Of a DNA stretch of 8,330 bases, positions 1 through 6,358 are shown in pieces (the first letter of the stretch is position 1; every line of letters begins with the position of its first letter). The stretch comes from Polyangiaceae bacterium (lineage in GTDB: Bacteria; Myxococcota; Polyangia; Polyangiales; Polyangiaceae), in contig JAICTU010000414.1 in assembly GCA_025936205.1 (NCBI GenBank), forward strand, positions 1 through 8,330, read 5' to 3'. A program made the position numbers and the translations under genes. The notes beneath the pieces were generated by a model, which worked only from the letters and a program-made list of their open reading frames with translations, was not told the origin of the DNA and did not search any database.

Positions 1-178
1 AGCGGTAGGCGCGCGAGCGGGCGTGGTCGTGAGTGAAGAAGTTCCAGGCGTCGCCATTCGCGCTGTAGTCCTCGCGGACCGTCCCCCACTGGCGCTCGCT
101 GAGGTAAGGCCCCCACTTCTTCCAGTCGACCTTGCGCTGCCGCGCTTCCTCCAGCCTGCAGTGTTCTGCTGTTTTCAT
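1..178 (-). CDS. GH63-like (MGH1-like) glycoside hydrolase, N-terminal part only
   Basis: This reading frame is open at the window edge and covers the first 59 codons. The protein begins [14 protein letters not shown] and contains [19 protein letters not shown] followed by a [14 protein letters not shown] stretch. I recognise this as the highly conserved N-terminus of the bacterial GH63-related ('mannosyl-oligosaccharide glucosidase-like', MGH1-like) family, large (alpha/alpha)6-barrel glycosidases. The catalytic acids lie beyond the edge. No signal peptide is visible, so this end looks cytoplasmic. The start at 176-178 fits the family, whose N-terminus is close to this Thr-Ala-Glu motif. An AGGAGG (192-197, minus strand) lies 13 nt upstream, a rather long spacing. 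The gene is divergent from the TonB-dependent receptor and may share the operator-like cluster between them. The family call is firm; the substrate is unknown. Confidence 0.85.
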   Translation of the reverse strand, partial: MKTAEHCRLEEARQRKVDWKKWGPYLSERQWGTVREDYSANGDAWNFFTHDHARSRAYR

Positions 179-283
179 TACTGCCCCCAATCCTCCTGAC
201 TCGAGCAACTATGATGGATGGCTCGCCCGACGGGACGCATTTCGTCGCGGCTCGCGCTTCAGCGCGGCGTGGTGGGGTGCGAT

Positions 284-299
284 GTCACGGAGTGGTGAC
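284..299. promoter_or_regulatory. Operator-like dyad 1, GTCAC-N6-GTGAC
   Basis: A perfect 5-bp inverted repeat, GTCAC-ggagtg-GTGAC, is seen directly. The same half-sites with the same 6-bp spacing recur at 319-334, which suggests a protein-binding site rather than chance. It lies about 105 bp upstream of the GH63-like start and about 305 bp upstream of the receptor start. The half-site spacing suits a dimeric helix-turn-helix regulator (LacI, GntR or TetR type), but no regulator gene is in the window, so this is inference. Confidence 0.45.
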
Positions 300-314
300 C
301 TCGGCACATCGAGG
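299..314. promoter_or_regulatory. Middle dyad of the cluster, CCTCG-N6-CGAGG
   Basis: A third 16-bp dyad with 5-bp arms and a 6-bp spacer (gcacat) sits between the two GTCAC-N6-GTGAC dyads. It shares base 299 with the first. Its half-sites differ in sequence, so it is either a site for another protein, a stem-loop in a structured transcript, or chance. Confidence 0.3.
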
Positions 315-317
315 TAG

Positions 318-340
318 CGTCACTCGACAGTGACGAGTGA
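318..340. promoter_or_regulatory. Operator-like dyad 2, GTCAC-N6-GTGAC with nested repeats
   Basis: The core GTCAC-tcgaca-GTGAC occupies 319-334, exactly 35 bp after the matching dyad at 284. Here the symmetry extends to CGTCACT-cgac-AGTGACG (318-335). A second, overlapping inverted repeat TCACTCG / CGAGTGA (320-326 and 334-340) is superimposed. This is the strongest site in the cluster. It could bind a regulator of the divergent GH63-like and receptor genes, or fold as a tetraloop hairpin in RNA. Confidence 0.45.
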
Positions 341-604
341 AGTGGTTCGACGATCTAGCTTGCTTTTGTCATCGCTGCTGCCGCTGGCGCGGCAGACCCC
401 AGGGTGTTGTGGGCGTCGCGCGACTTCGCGCTTCTGCCCACCGGCACCGAACCGATATTGGTGGACGGACACTGTCTGCGCGGGCGCGCCGATTTTGCGA
501 GTTGCCAAGTCAAAGCAAGCACAGATGCGGGATCCGTGATCGGCGACGATCGGCGGCGCATGGAGCCAGGCGGAGCGACGCTGCTGGCGTCCGAGATTCA
601 CTGC

Positions 605-3559
605 ATGAATAGATCTACTGTCGCCAAAAGATCTCGTTCTTTCAAACTCTCTTCAGAAGGCAGAATCTCTCTTCCCTGCTTTGCTTCTCTGCTCGCCTGT
701 GCCGGGGTGCTGAGCAGAACGGCGGCGCTAGCGGCGCAGGAATCGGGGCCCTCTGCTGTGCCGACTCAGGAGGCCTCACCGACGCCCGCGGCACCGAGTG
801 ATGAGTCGCTCGAGCTGGGCGAGGCGAGCGGCGAAGACACACAGGGCTTCATCGAGGCCGTGGGTACCGAGGAAGTCGTCGTGAGCGGCTTTCAAAAGAG
901 CCTCGGTGCCGCGCTGAGTCGGAAGCAGAGGTCCACGGCACAGGTAGACGCCATCGTCGCGGACGACATCGCGGATTTTCCCGATCTGAACCTGGCGGAG
1001 GCCCTGCAGCGCATCCCTGGGATCGCGATCACGCGCGGCAGCGCTGGAGCGGCCGCGACCAATGGCGAAGGTGCTCAGATCACGGTGCGGGGGCTCTCCG
1101 GGCTGTACACACGGGTACGGGTGAACGGCATGGAGACGCGGGCCGCCGTGGGCAACAACGCCACCCGGAACTTCGACTTCAGCATTTTTGCCGCCGAGTT
1201 GTTCAACTCGATCGTGGTGCACAAGACCGCGTCTGCCGAGCTGGATGAAGGATCACTGGGCGCCGTGGTTGACCTGAACACGGCCCGCGCCTTCAATTAC
1301 AAAGAGGGGTTCACGGCCGTTGCCAGCGCCACGGGGGCCTACAACGACCTCAGCGGAACGGTGAGACCGCGCCTGACAGGGCTGCTCGCCTACCGCGACC
1401 CGGGAGGGGTCTGGGGTGCGACGGCTTCGGCTGCATATTCCACGGCCCGCAATGACGCGGCGGCGGCCGAAACGGTGCGTTGGCAGAAGAGCCCTTTCCG
1501 CTCCGTCAACGGCGTGGTCTGCGCCGACAATCTCACGGATCCGGGCTGTTCTGACGTGACGAACGCCTTCCATGCGCGCATCCCGCGCTACGGGCAACAG
1601 GTCAACAGCGCCGACCGCCTCGGGTTGACGGCAGGCCTCCAGTTCCGTCCCACAGCTCTGACGGAAGTGCGCCTGGACGGTCTGTATGCCAGTTATCGAA
1701 CCCGGACGGATCTGGAGTGGCTGGAGATGCTGTTCAGAGGCAACGAGCCGACCATGGATGTCACCGGCTACACCCTGCAAGCCCGTCCCGATCGCTTCGG
1801 TGCCACCAACAACACTCTGCTCGGTCTGGATGTGGACAATGCCTGGGTTCGCAGCGAGCGAAACCGGATCGATCTGGAGTCGACCTTTCACCAGCTCAGC
1901 CTGGCCGTTGACCAGCGCTTCAACGACATCTTTTACGTCAATGCGCTGGGCGGTACCACGCGCTCCGCAGGGCGCCTGCCGCATGACACGACGATGTCCT
2001 ACGACATCCGCAACTACGACGGTTACAGCTACAACTACGCCAATGACAAGTATCCGAAATTGGCCTTCGCTGGCCCCGACGTGGCCAACGCCGAGAACTA
2101 CACGCTGACGGAGCTGCGCGACCGGCAGAGCAAGACCACCACCGGTTTTGACACGGTGGAGCTCAACCTGCACGCCGACATCTTCGACGAGCTGAAGCTC
2201 GCCGCGGGCGTCAACTTCAAGCGAGCCACGCTCGACACGCGGGGCACCAACCGCGACGGCACCGTTTGCGGCTTTAACCTCTACGAGTGCGATAGCAATG
2301 GGGATGGCACCGACGATCTGCTGGGGCAACCAGCGACGCCCGCCCTGTCGGACATCATCAACTATCCCGGAAAGGTGGGGGCAGGGTCCAACACCCGCTG
2401 GGCGTCGCCGTCGATCGACGACTGGAACGCGGCCATCGGCTACTCCAGCGTGCCGGTGATCGCCGATCAAGACTCCACGTACAAGGTCAGCGAGAGAAAT
2501 CTCGGCTACTACCTGCAGACGAAAGGCGAAGTCGCCCTGGGCGTGGGCGAGATGCGCTTCCTGTATGACGCGGGGGTCCGCTATGTGGAGACCCGCCAAA
2601 CCTCCTCTGGCTACAACTCCGGCGTCTATGTCACGATCGATCGGGATCCCTACCATGACTGGCTGCCGTCAGCGAACGCAGCCCTCTGGCTCAGCGAGGC
2701 ACTGGTGGTTCGGCTCGCTGCTGCGCAGGTGATGGCGCGCCCCACGCTGGCGAACCTGAGCCCGGGCGGCACCGTTGATTCGTTCAACTTCGCGATCAAC
2801 AATCAGAACCCGTACCTGAACCCGACGCGGGCCAATGCGCTGGACCTGGCGACGGAGTGGTACTTTGCCGATGACTCGATCCTGTCTCTGGCGCTGTTCT
2901 GGAAAGACATCCAGTCGTTCCCGATCCGGCAGTCACGGACCGGCACCTTCGCTTCCACCGGCTTGCCCACTTCGGTGATTGCACCCACGTCTCCCGCCGA
3001 CGAGAACAACGAAGGCACCTGCGGCGTGCCCGAGGGCTGTTGGCAGATCAGTGAGATCACCGATGGCCCGGGCTCGAAGTTGAAAGGCCTCGAGCTGGGG
3101 TTCCAGGCTCCGTTCAGTTCATTCTACTCGCACCTGCCGCCGGTGATCCGCGGTCTGGGCGTCGTGGCGAACTTCACGCTCGTGGATTCCAAGGCCGACT
3201 ATGACTTCTCGGGCAACACCGTGACAGAGCGGCTGCTGGGCCTTTCCACCATGTCCTACAACACGACGCTGTACTACGAAGATTCGAAGTTCAGTGCCCG
3301 CGTGTCGCTCGCGCATCGCAGCGACTATCTGCTCAACGGTCCCAACCTGACGGGCAACCTCTGGGAGTTCAATGAACCGGATACGCGGCTGGACTTCTCT
3401 TCGAGCTACGACGTGACGAAGAACCTGAAGGTCAGCCTCGAAGCGCTCAATCTCCTGGACACGCCCACCGCTACCAGGGTCGATATCGATGCCAACCGTC
3501 GTGTCCTCTACAACCACACAGGGCGAAACGTTCTGCTGGGCGCTCGCTTCACCTACTAG
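605..3559 (+). CDS. TonB-dependent outer-membrane receptor (Xanthomonas/Caulobacter type)
   Basis: A 984-residue outer-membrane transporter, likely importing oligosaccharides into the periplasm with TonB-ExbBD energy. Residues 1-44 look like a signal peptide with a long basic n-region, a hydrophobic stretch around LPCFASLLACAGVL and cleavage near ALA|AQES. An acidic, Pro-rich linker (45-88) leads to a TonB-box-like TEEVVVSG (88-95). The plug (about 96-225) contains DFPDLNLAEALQRIPG, ITVRGL and the SAELDEGSLGAVVDL motif. A long beta-barrel follows and ends in a terminal aromatic residue (RFTY), as expected for outer-membrane assembly. The length and motifs fit the TonB-Xanth-Caul family, often found in carbohydrate loci. 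The mature protein has only six cysteines, in three close pairs (306/315, 555/562, 806/812), and a DxNxDGxxD motif (563-571). The start at 605 was preferred over in-frame ATGs at 404 and 560 because it gives a normal signal peptide; the Shine-Dalgarno sequence is weak. The sugar cargo is inferred from neighbours only. Confidence 0.96.
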   Translation: MNRSTVAKRSRSFKLSSEGRISLPCFASLLACAGVLSRTAALAAQESGPSAVPTQEASPTPAAPSDESLELGEASGEDTQGFIEAVGTEEVVVSGFQKSLGAALSRKQRSTAQVDAIVADDIADFPDLNLAEALQRIPGIAITRGSAGAAATNGEGAQITVRGLSGLYTRVRVNGMETRAAVGNNATRNFDFSIFAAELFNSIVVHKTASAELDEGSLGAVVDLNTARAFNYKEGFTAVASATGAYNDLSGTVRPRLTGLLAYRDPGGVWGATASAAYSTARNDAAAAETVRWQKSPFRSVNGVVCADNLTDPGCSDVTNAFHARIPRYGQQVNSADRLGLTAGLQFRPTALTEVRLDGLYASYRTRTDLEWLEMLFRGNEPTMDVTGYTLQARPDRFGATNNTLLGLDVDNAWVRSERNRIDLESTFHQLSLAVDQRFNDIFYVNALGGTTRSAGRLPHDTTMSYDIRNYDGYSYNYANDKYPKLAFAGPDVANAENYTLTELRDRQSKTTTGFDTVELNLHADIFDELKLAAGVNFKRATLDTRGTNRDGTVCGFNLYECDSNGDGTDDLLGQPATPALSDIINYPGKVGAGSNTRWASPSIDDWNAAIGYSSVPVIADQDSTYKVSERNLGYYLQTKGEVALGVGEMRFLYDAGVRYVETRQTSSGYNSGVYVTIDRDPYHDWLPSANAALWLSEALVVRLAAAQVMARPTLANLSPGGTVDSFNFAINNQNPYLNPTRANALDLATEWYFADDSILSLALFWKDIQSFPIRQSRTGTFASTGLPTSVIAPTSPADENNEGTCGVPEGCWQISEITDGPGSKLKGLELGFQAPFSSFYSHLPPVIRGLGVVANFTLVDSKADYDFSGNTVTERLLGLSTMSYNTTLYYEDSKFSARVSLAHRSDYLLNGPNLTGNLWEFNEPDTRLDFSSSYDVTKNLKVSLEALNLLDTPTATRVDIDANRRVLYNHTGRNVLLGARFTY

Positions 3560-4544
3560 CTGCCCAGCCCAGGCGCGCCAGCGCCGCGAGCCGCGCTCGA
3601 GATCGAGACCTCGCGGCGCGATTCTGCTGGCGGTCTGCGCCTCTGTCATTGCGAGCCTGAGAGGCGCGCTGTGCTCCGCGGCGGAACCCGCGCCGGTCTC
3701 ACCCCGCGAGATCGTTATCTGGCCCGGGCCACCCCCCGGCGGCGCCGCCGTCCAGGTAAAGGAGACCATCGTCGAGCGCAGCACCACGCCCGGCCTGCAC
3801 GATCGCGTGCTGATGGGCATCCGGCGCCCCAGGATCAGCGTGTATGCCCCGGCAAAGCCTGATGGCTCGGCGGTCCTGATCCTGCCGGGCGGCGCGTACC
3901 AGCGCGTCGCCATCGACAAGGAAGGTGACGAAACGGCGCGCCGCCTGAGCGCGCGAGGCATCACGGCGGCGGTGCTCTTCTACCGGCTGCCGGGAGATGG
4001 CTGGGCAGCAGGGCGCGACGCGCCGCTGCAGGATGCTCAGCGGGCGCTGCGCCTGCTGCGGTCCGGTGCGGCAGGGCCGCTGGACACCGCGCGCATCGGA
4101 GTGCTCGGTTTTTCGGCGGGCGGCGACCTGGCCGCGAACCTCCTGTTGCGCCCCGACGCGGGCACCTATGAAGTGGTGGACTCTGCCGATCGCCTCGCTA
4201 CGCGGCCCGACTTTGCGGGCTTCGTGTACCCGGGTCTCCACCCCTTACCAGCGCCGGATGGCAAGGCCATTGCGCTCGAATCGCTCGTGAATCATGCGAC
4301 CCCGCCGTGTTTCATCCTGCATGCGGCCGACGATCAGTCGGTCCCCGTCGAAGGCAGCCTGAAGCTCTTTTCTGCGTTGAAGGCAGCCAACGTGCCCGCG
4401 GAGATGCACATCTTCGACGAAGGCGGGCACGGCTTCGGGATCCGGCTCGTTGCCGGCAAACCCGCCGAAGCCTGGCCGGACCTATTCTTGCGCTGGGGGG
4501 AGCAGCATCACTTCTTCCGCGGGGTGTCGCGACGGGCTCGGTGA
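3489..4544 (+). CDS. Exported alpha/beta-hydrolase, probable carbohydrate (acetyl) esterase
   Basis: A 351-residue protein with an acetyl-esterase/BD-FAE-like alpha/beta-hydrolase fold (COG0657-type). Visible elements, numbered from the ATG at 3489, are an oxyanion-hole motif LPGGAYQRV (132-140), the nucleophile elbow GFSAGGD with Ser209, HAADDQSVP with probable catalytic Asp282, and EGGHGFG with His314. All three triad residues are present. A hydrophobic stretch (44-57) preceded by Arg-rich residues and followed by a CSAA|EP cleavage-like site suggests export. This leader is about 65 residues, unusually long. The only in-frame starts before it are ATG 3489 (AGGG at 3476-3479) and GTG 3501, both inside the receptor gene, so a 59-71-bp overlap and translational coupling are likely. 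It probably removes ester groups from the polysaccharide imported by the receptor, but the exact acyl group is unknown. Confidence 0.88.
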   Translation: MPTVVSSTTTQGETFCWALASPTSCPAQARQRREPRSRSRPRGAILLAVCASVIASLRGALCSAAEPAPVSPREIVIWPGPPPGGAAVQVKETIVERSTTPGLHDRVLMGIRRPRISVYAPAKPDGSAVLILPGGAYQRVAIDKEGDETARRLSARGITAAVLFYRLPGDGWAAGRDAPLQDAQRALRLLRSGAAGPLDTARIGVLGFSAGGDLAANLLLRPDAGTYEVVDSADRLATRPDFAGFVYPGLHPLPAPDGKAIALESLVNHATPPCFILHAADDQSVPVEGSLKLFSALKAANVPAEMHIFDEGGHGFGIRLVAGKPAEAWPDLFLRWGEQHHFFRGVSRRAR

Positions 4545-4560
4545 TGCTCCGAGCCCGTCG
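4530..4560. terminator. Perfect 12-bp hairpin between convergent genes
   Basis: The arms cgacgggctcgg (4530-4541) and ccgagcccgtcg (4549-4560) are exactly complementary around a 7-nt loop that contains the TGA stop of the alpha/beta-hydrolase. There is no T tract on either strand. The position between two convergent 3' ends (4544 and 4590) makes a bidirectional terminator or mRNA-end stabiliser the best reading. A function other than termination cannot be excluded. Confidence 0.7.
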
Positions 4561-4589
4561 GCTATCTCGAGGGACGATGCGCTCGCCGC

Positions 4590-5969
4590 TCACTGCAGCG
4601 TCGGGGCCGTCCAGTTGACGGCAGTGCTCTCGTCCAGCTCGTACGTGGCCTGGCCCGCCGTGTGAGGCATCGCGTCGGTCGGAATGGCGATGTTGGTATC
4701 GGCGTCCTGCCCGAGCAGGAACTTGTTCACGTAGGCCGTGGCCGCGCTCACCTGGCTCGGCGCCGCGGTGCAGTGCGTGTGATCGGTGGTGAAGTCGTAG
4801 CCGAACTGCGCGGGGACGCCGAGCGCGCTCCAGACTTGCTGCGCCGCGACGACCGATTTGTAGCCGGATTCGTCGCCCAGCCACTCGTAGTTCCGGTTGC
4901 CGAAGGTCACGAAGGCACGCGGAGCCACCATCGCCACCAGCTCATGATGATCGTGGGGCAGGCTGTACGGATCCAGGGCCTTCATGCTGGGCAAGAACCA
5001 GCTGTAGTTGGTGTTGTCGATCTTCTCGATCTGCGTGCCGGTGCGGGTCACGAAATCCTGCGACAGGCGCCAGGAGTTGATGCCGCCGCCGCCCGATTCC
5101 TGCGCGATCGTGAGCGCCACGCGCTCATCGAAGGCGCCCGCGAACAGCGCCATCTTGCCGGCGTAAGAACAGCCGTGCACGCCGATCTTGGTCATGTCGA
5201 CGTTCAGCTGATCTTTCACCTGATCGATGCCGTCGATCAGGCGGCTGATGCCCCAAGACCACGCGGCGTAGTTGGCGATGTTGGTCCAGCGCTCCGGGAA
5301 CACTTTGTAGAAGGGGTCGTTCTGATCGACCATGCCCATCTGGTTGGCGTTCACCACCTGGTTGTGCATGAACGGGATCTGCACGCAGCCATTGATCAGG
5401 CTGGAGTTGCCGTTCATGCCGATGGCCACGCAGTGCGGGCTGTCACCATCCACCGGCGTCACGGCAGAGGTCAGAGTGAGCGAACCGGCCGCGGTGCTGA
5501 CCACGACGTTCAAGTTGGTTCCGTCGTACGTCGCAGCGACGGTCGACAGCGAGGGATCGGGTTTGGTCCCGATTTCGAACTGCTCGATGTCCTTCTTGAT
5601 CTCATTGCGGCGGCACTCCCAATCCGACTTCGCGGAGATGATCGTCCCGTCGTGCCTCGCGAACGGATTCGGCAGCGCGTCGTTCTTGGCCATGTTGCCC
5701 ACGGCCACCTCGCAAGTGGCACCGCTGTTCTCGGTCGTCGCGGCCGGACGCGCCAGGCCTGCAGAGGTGAAGATGCCGTCCGAATTCTCCGGCGTGCCCA
5801 TCGCCGTCGACGAGCCACCGCTGCCCTCGGGAGTCTCGGGGGTGGCCTCGGGAGTCAGCGGGTTGGAGACGTCGGTGGGGGTCTCCTTGCTGCTGCTGCC
5901 GCAGCCAACCGCAGCCAGGCTGCCGAGGAGAGAAAGAGAAGCTACGCAAAGTCTGTTGTTCAAGTTCAT
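4590..5969 (-). CDS. CE15 glucuronoyl esterase, lipoprotein
   Basis: A 459-residue carbohydrate esterase family 15 enzyme. The family hydrolyses (methyl-)glucuronoyl esters, the links between lignin alcohols and glucuronoxylan. Residues 1-22 form a lipoprotein signal peptide ending LAAVG|C23, followed by a Ser/Thr/Pro/Glu-rich linker (24-60), so the enzyme should be membrane-anchored. The catalytic region shows the elbow GCSYAGK with Ser268, the acidic residue in QESGGGG (Glu291, 23 residues after the serine, as in characterised fungal members), a Trp-Arg pair (300-301), and DHTHC with probable catalytic His399. Cys267 and Cys400 flank serine and histidine as the conserved family disulfide does. 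Lys272 matches the substrate-binding lysine. The usual Arg after the serine is Tyr269. The start at 5967-5969 directly precedes the signal peptide, with a modest AGGG four bases upstream. It is convergent with the alpha/beta-hydrolase, and its upstream region holds inverted repeats. Confidence 0.93.
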   Translation of the reverse strand: MNLNNRLCVASLSLLGSLAAVGCGSSSKETPTDVSNPLTPEATPETPEGSGGSSTAMGTPENSDGIFTSAGLARPAATTENSGATCEVAVGNMAKNDALPNPFARHDGTIISAKSDWECRRNEIKKDIEQFEIGTKPDPSLSTVAATYDGTNLNVVVSTAAGSLTLTSAVTPVDGDSPHCVAIGMNGNSSLINGCVQIPFMHNQVVNANQMGMVDQNDPFYKVFPERWTNIANYAAWSWGISRLIDGIDQVKDQLNVDMTKIGVHGCSYAGKMALFAGAFDERVALTIAQESGGGGINSWRLSQDFVTRTGTQIEKIDNTNYSWFLPSMKALDPYSLPHDHHELVAMVAPRAFVTFGNRNYEWLGDESGYKSVVAAQQVWSALGVPAQFGYDFTTDHTHCTAAPSQVSAATAYVNKFLLGQDADTNIAIPTDAMPHTAGQATYELDESTAVNWTAPTLQ

Positions 5970-6019
5970 GGAGCCCTGCCGCCTTTGAGTGTGCGCAGAA
6001 AAAAATGCGGAAACGCTCC

Positions 6020-6074
6020 CAGCGTCCTACCAGATCGCGTCGGCGCTCAACGAGGGGACATTTGTAGGACGCTG
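6020..6074 (-). promoter_or_regulatory. 11-bp inverted repeat in the CE15 leader
   Basis: The arms cagcgtcctac (6020-6030) and gtaggacgctg (6064-6074) are perfectly complementary with a 33-nt spacer. They lie 51-105 nt upstream of the CE15 start. On the minus strand they precede a T7 run (5999-6005) by 14 nt, too far for a standard intrinsic terminator. The element could be a looping operator pair or a leader RNA stem. Confidence 0.4.
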
Positions 6075-6125
6075 CGCTGGACGACGGCTTACTGAACGCC
6101 GACGCGGCGCGCTGGACAGACCTCA

Positions 6126-6154
6126 ATCAGACTCGGTCGCAATATTTCATCCAA
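6126..6154 (-). promoter_or_regulatory. Possible sigma-70 type promoter for the CE15 gene
   Basis: On the minus strand a TTGGAT (6149-6154) is separated by exactly 17 bp from TCTGAT (6126-6131). Each hexamer matches the sigma-70 consensus at four of six positions, and the surrounding DNA is AT-richer than average. Transcription from here would give a leader of about 150 nt that includes the 6020-6074 inverted repeat. Such matches arise often by chance, so this is tentative. Confidence 0.25.
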
Positions 6155-6217
6155 GAACGAATCTCGTCCGGATGCTGGTGGGCTCGGAACCAGCGCACGA
6201 CACCCCGCGGCCCCAGA

Positions 6218-6262
6218 ATGTGCCCACCGCGCGGCTCGCCCAGCGGCGGGCGGTGGGCACAT
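6218..6262. repeat. 13-bp perfect stem-loop
   Basis: The arms atgtgcccaccgc (6218-6230) and gcggtgggcacat (6250-6262) pair perfectly around 19 nt. The loop can itself form a small cgcc/ggcg hairpin (6237-6240 and 6245-6248), making a two-tier structure. No T tract follows on either strand. It sits about 100 nt past the CsbD stop, so a terminator is plausible. An operator is the alternative. Confidence 0.6.
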
Positions 6263-6278
6263 GGTAGCGCCCGTCAGC

Positions 6279-6294
6279 GTCGCCGGGCGGCGAC
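6279..6294. repeat. Small stem-loop downstream of CsbD
   Basis: The arms gtcgcc (6279-6284) and ggcgac (6289-6294) flank a 4-nt loop. Taken alone it could be chance in GC-rich DNA. It stands in line with the stems at 6218-6262 and 6322-6342 behind the CsbD gene. Confidence 0.3.
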
Positions 6295-6321
6295 CCATGC
6301 TTTGCACGGACGCATGCTCTC

Positions 6322-6342
6322 ATCGGAGAGCTCAGCTCCGAT
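6322..6342 (-). terminator. Hairpin just after the CsbD stop codon
   Basis: The arms atcggag (6322-6328) and ctccgat (6336-6342) pair over 7 bp around a 7-nt loop, 16 nt downstream of the CsbD stop on the minus strand. The position suits a transcript end, but the following minus-strand sequence has no T run. It is a weak terminator candidate. Confidence 0.35.
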
Positions 6343-6358
6343 CGCGCTGACACAGCCG

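Larger units (their letters stand above)
179..604. other. Divergent intergenic region between GH63-like gene and TonB-dependent receptor
   Basis: These 426 bases hold no convincing gene: the short ORFs in all frames show no recognisable protein and overlap one another. The region should contain the promoters of both divergent genes. The clearest content is the dyad cluster at 284-340. A 10-bp palindrome, gtcgcgcgac (415-424), and a direct repeat of gatcggcg (539-546 and 549-556) are also present but unremarkable in GC-rich DNA. I could not identify convincing -35/-10 boxes for either gene. Confidence 0.6.
5970..6358. other. Hairpin-rich intergenic region upstream of the CE15 gene and downstream of CsbD
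   Basis: I see no credible coding sequence in these 389 bases; the ORFs crossing it continue as antisense frames of the CE15 gene. Contents read directly are an A7 run (5999-6005), an 11-bp inverted repeat with a 33-nt spacer (6020-6074), a 13-bp stem (6218-6262), a 6-bp stem (6279-6294) and a 7-bp stem (6322-6342). It should contain the CE15 promoter and the 3' end of the CsbD transcript. Confidence 0.6.

Noticed and set aside
284..334. CRP/Clp binding sites
   Set aside because: The CRP-type site is TGTGA-N6-TCACA. Here the half-sites are in the opposite order (GTCAC then GTGAC), so the match is only superficial.
284..335. Reading the dyad cluster as a short CRISPR array
   Set aside because: The units are 16-bp dyads only 15-20 bp apart, with one of different sequence. 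There are no conserved 23-36-bp repeats separated by unique spacers and no cas genes nearby.
404..604. Longer receptor start (ATG 404, or ATG 560) giving up to 67 extra residues
   Set aside because: The added residues look like translated intergenic DNA and would bury the signal peptide far from the N-terminus. The start at 605 gives a normal exported receptor.
1253..2656. 467-codon minus-strand ORF inside the receptor gene
   Set aside because: It is antisense to clearly conserved receptor sequence and has no family resemblance. Long open antisense frames are common in GC-rich genes.
3119..3964. 281-codon minus-strand ORF over the receptor-hydrolase junction
   Set aside because: It overlaps two well-supported plus-strand genes and has an Arg-rich composition typical of shadow frames.
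4662..6095. 477-codon plus-strand ORF across the CE15 gene
   Set aside because: It is the antisense shadow of the CE15 gene: His/Arg/Val-rich, low-complexity sequence with no recognisable domain. The minus-strand frame carries a full catalytic triad and signal peptide.
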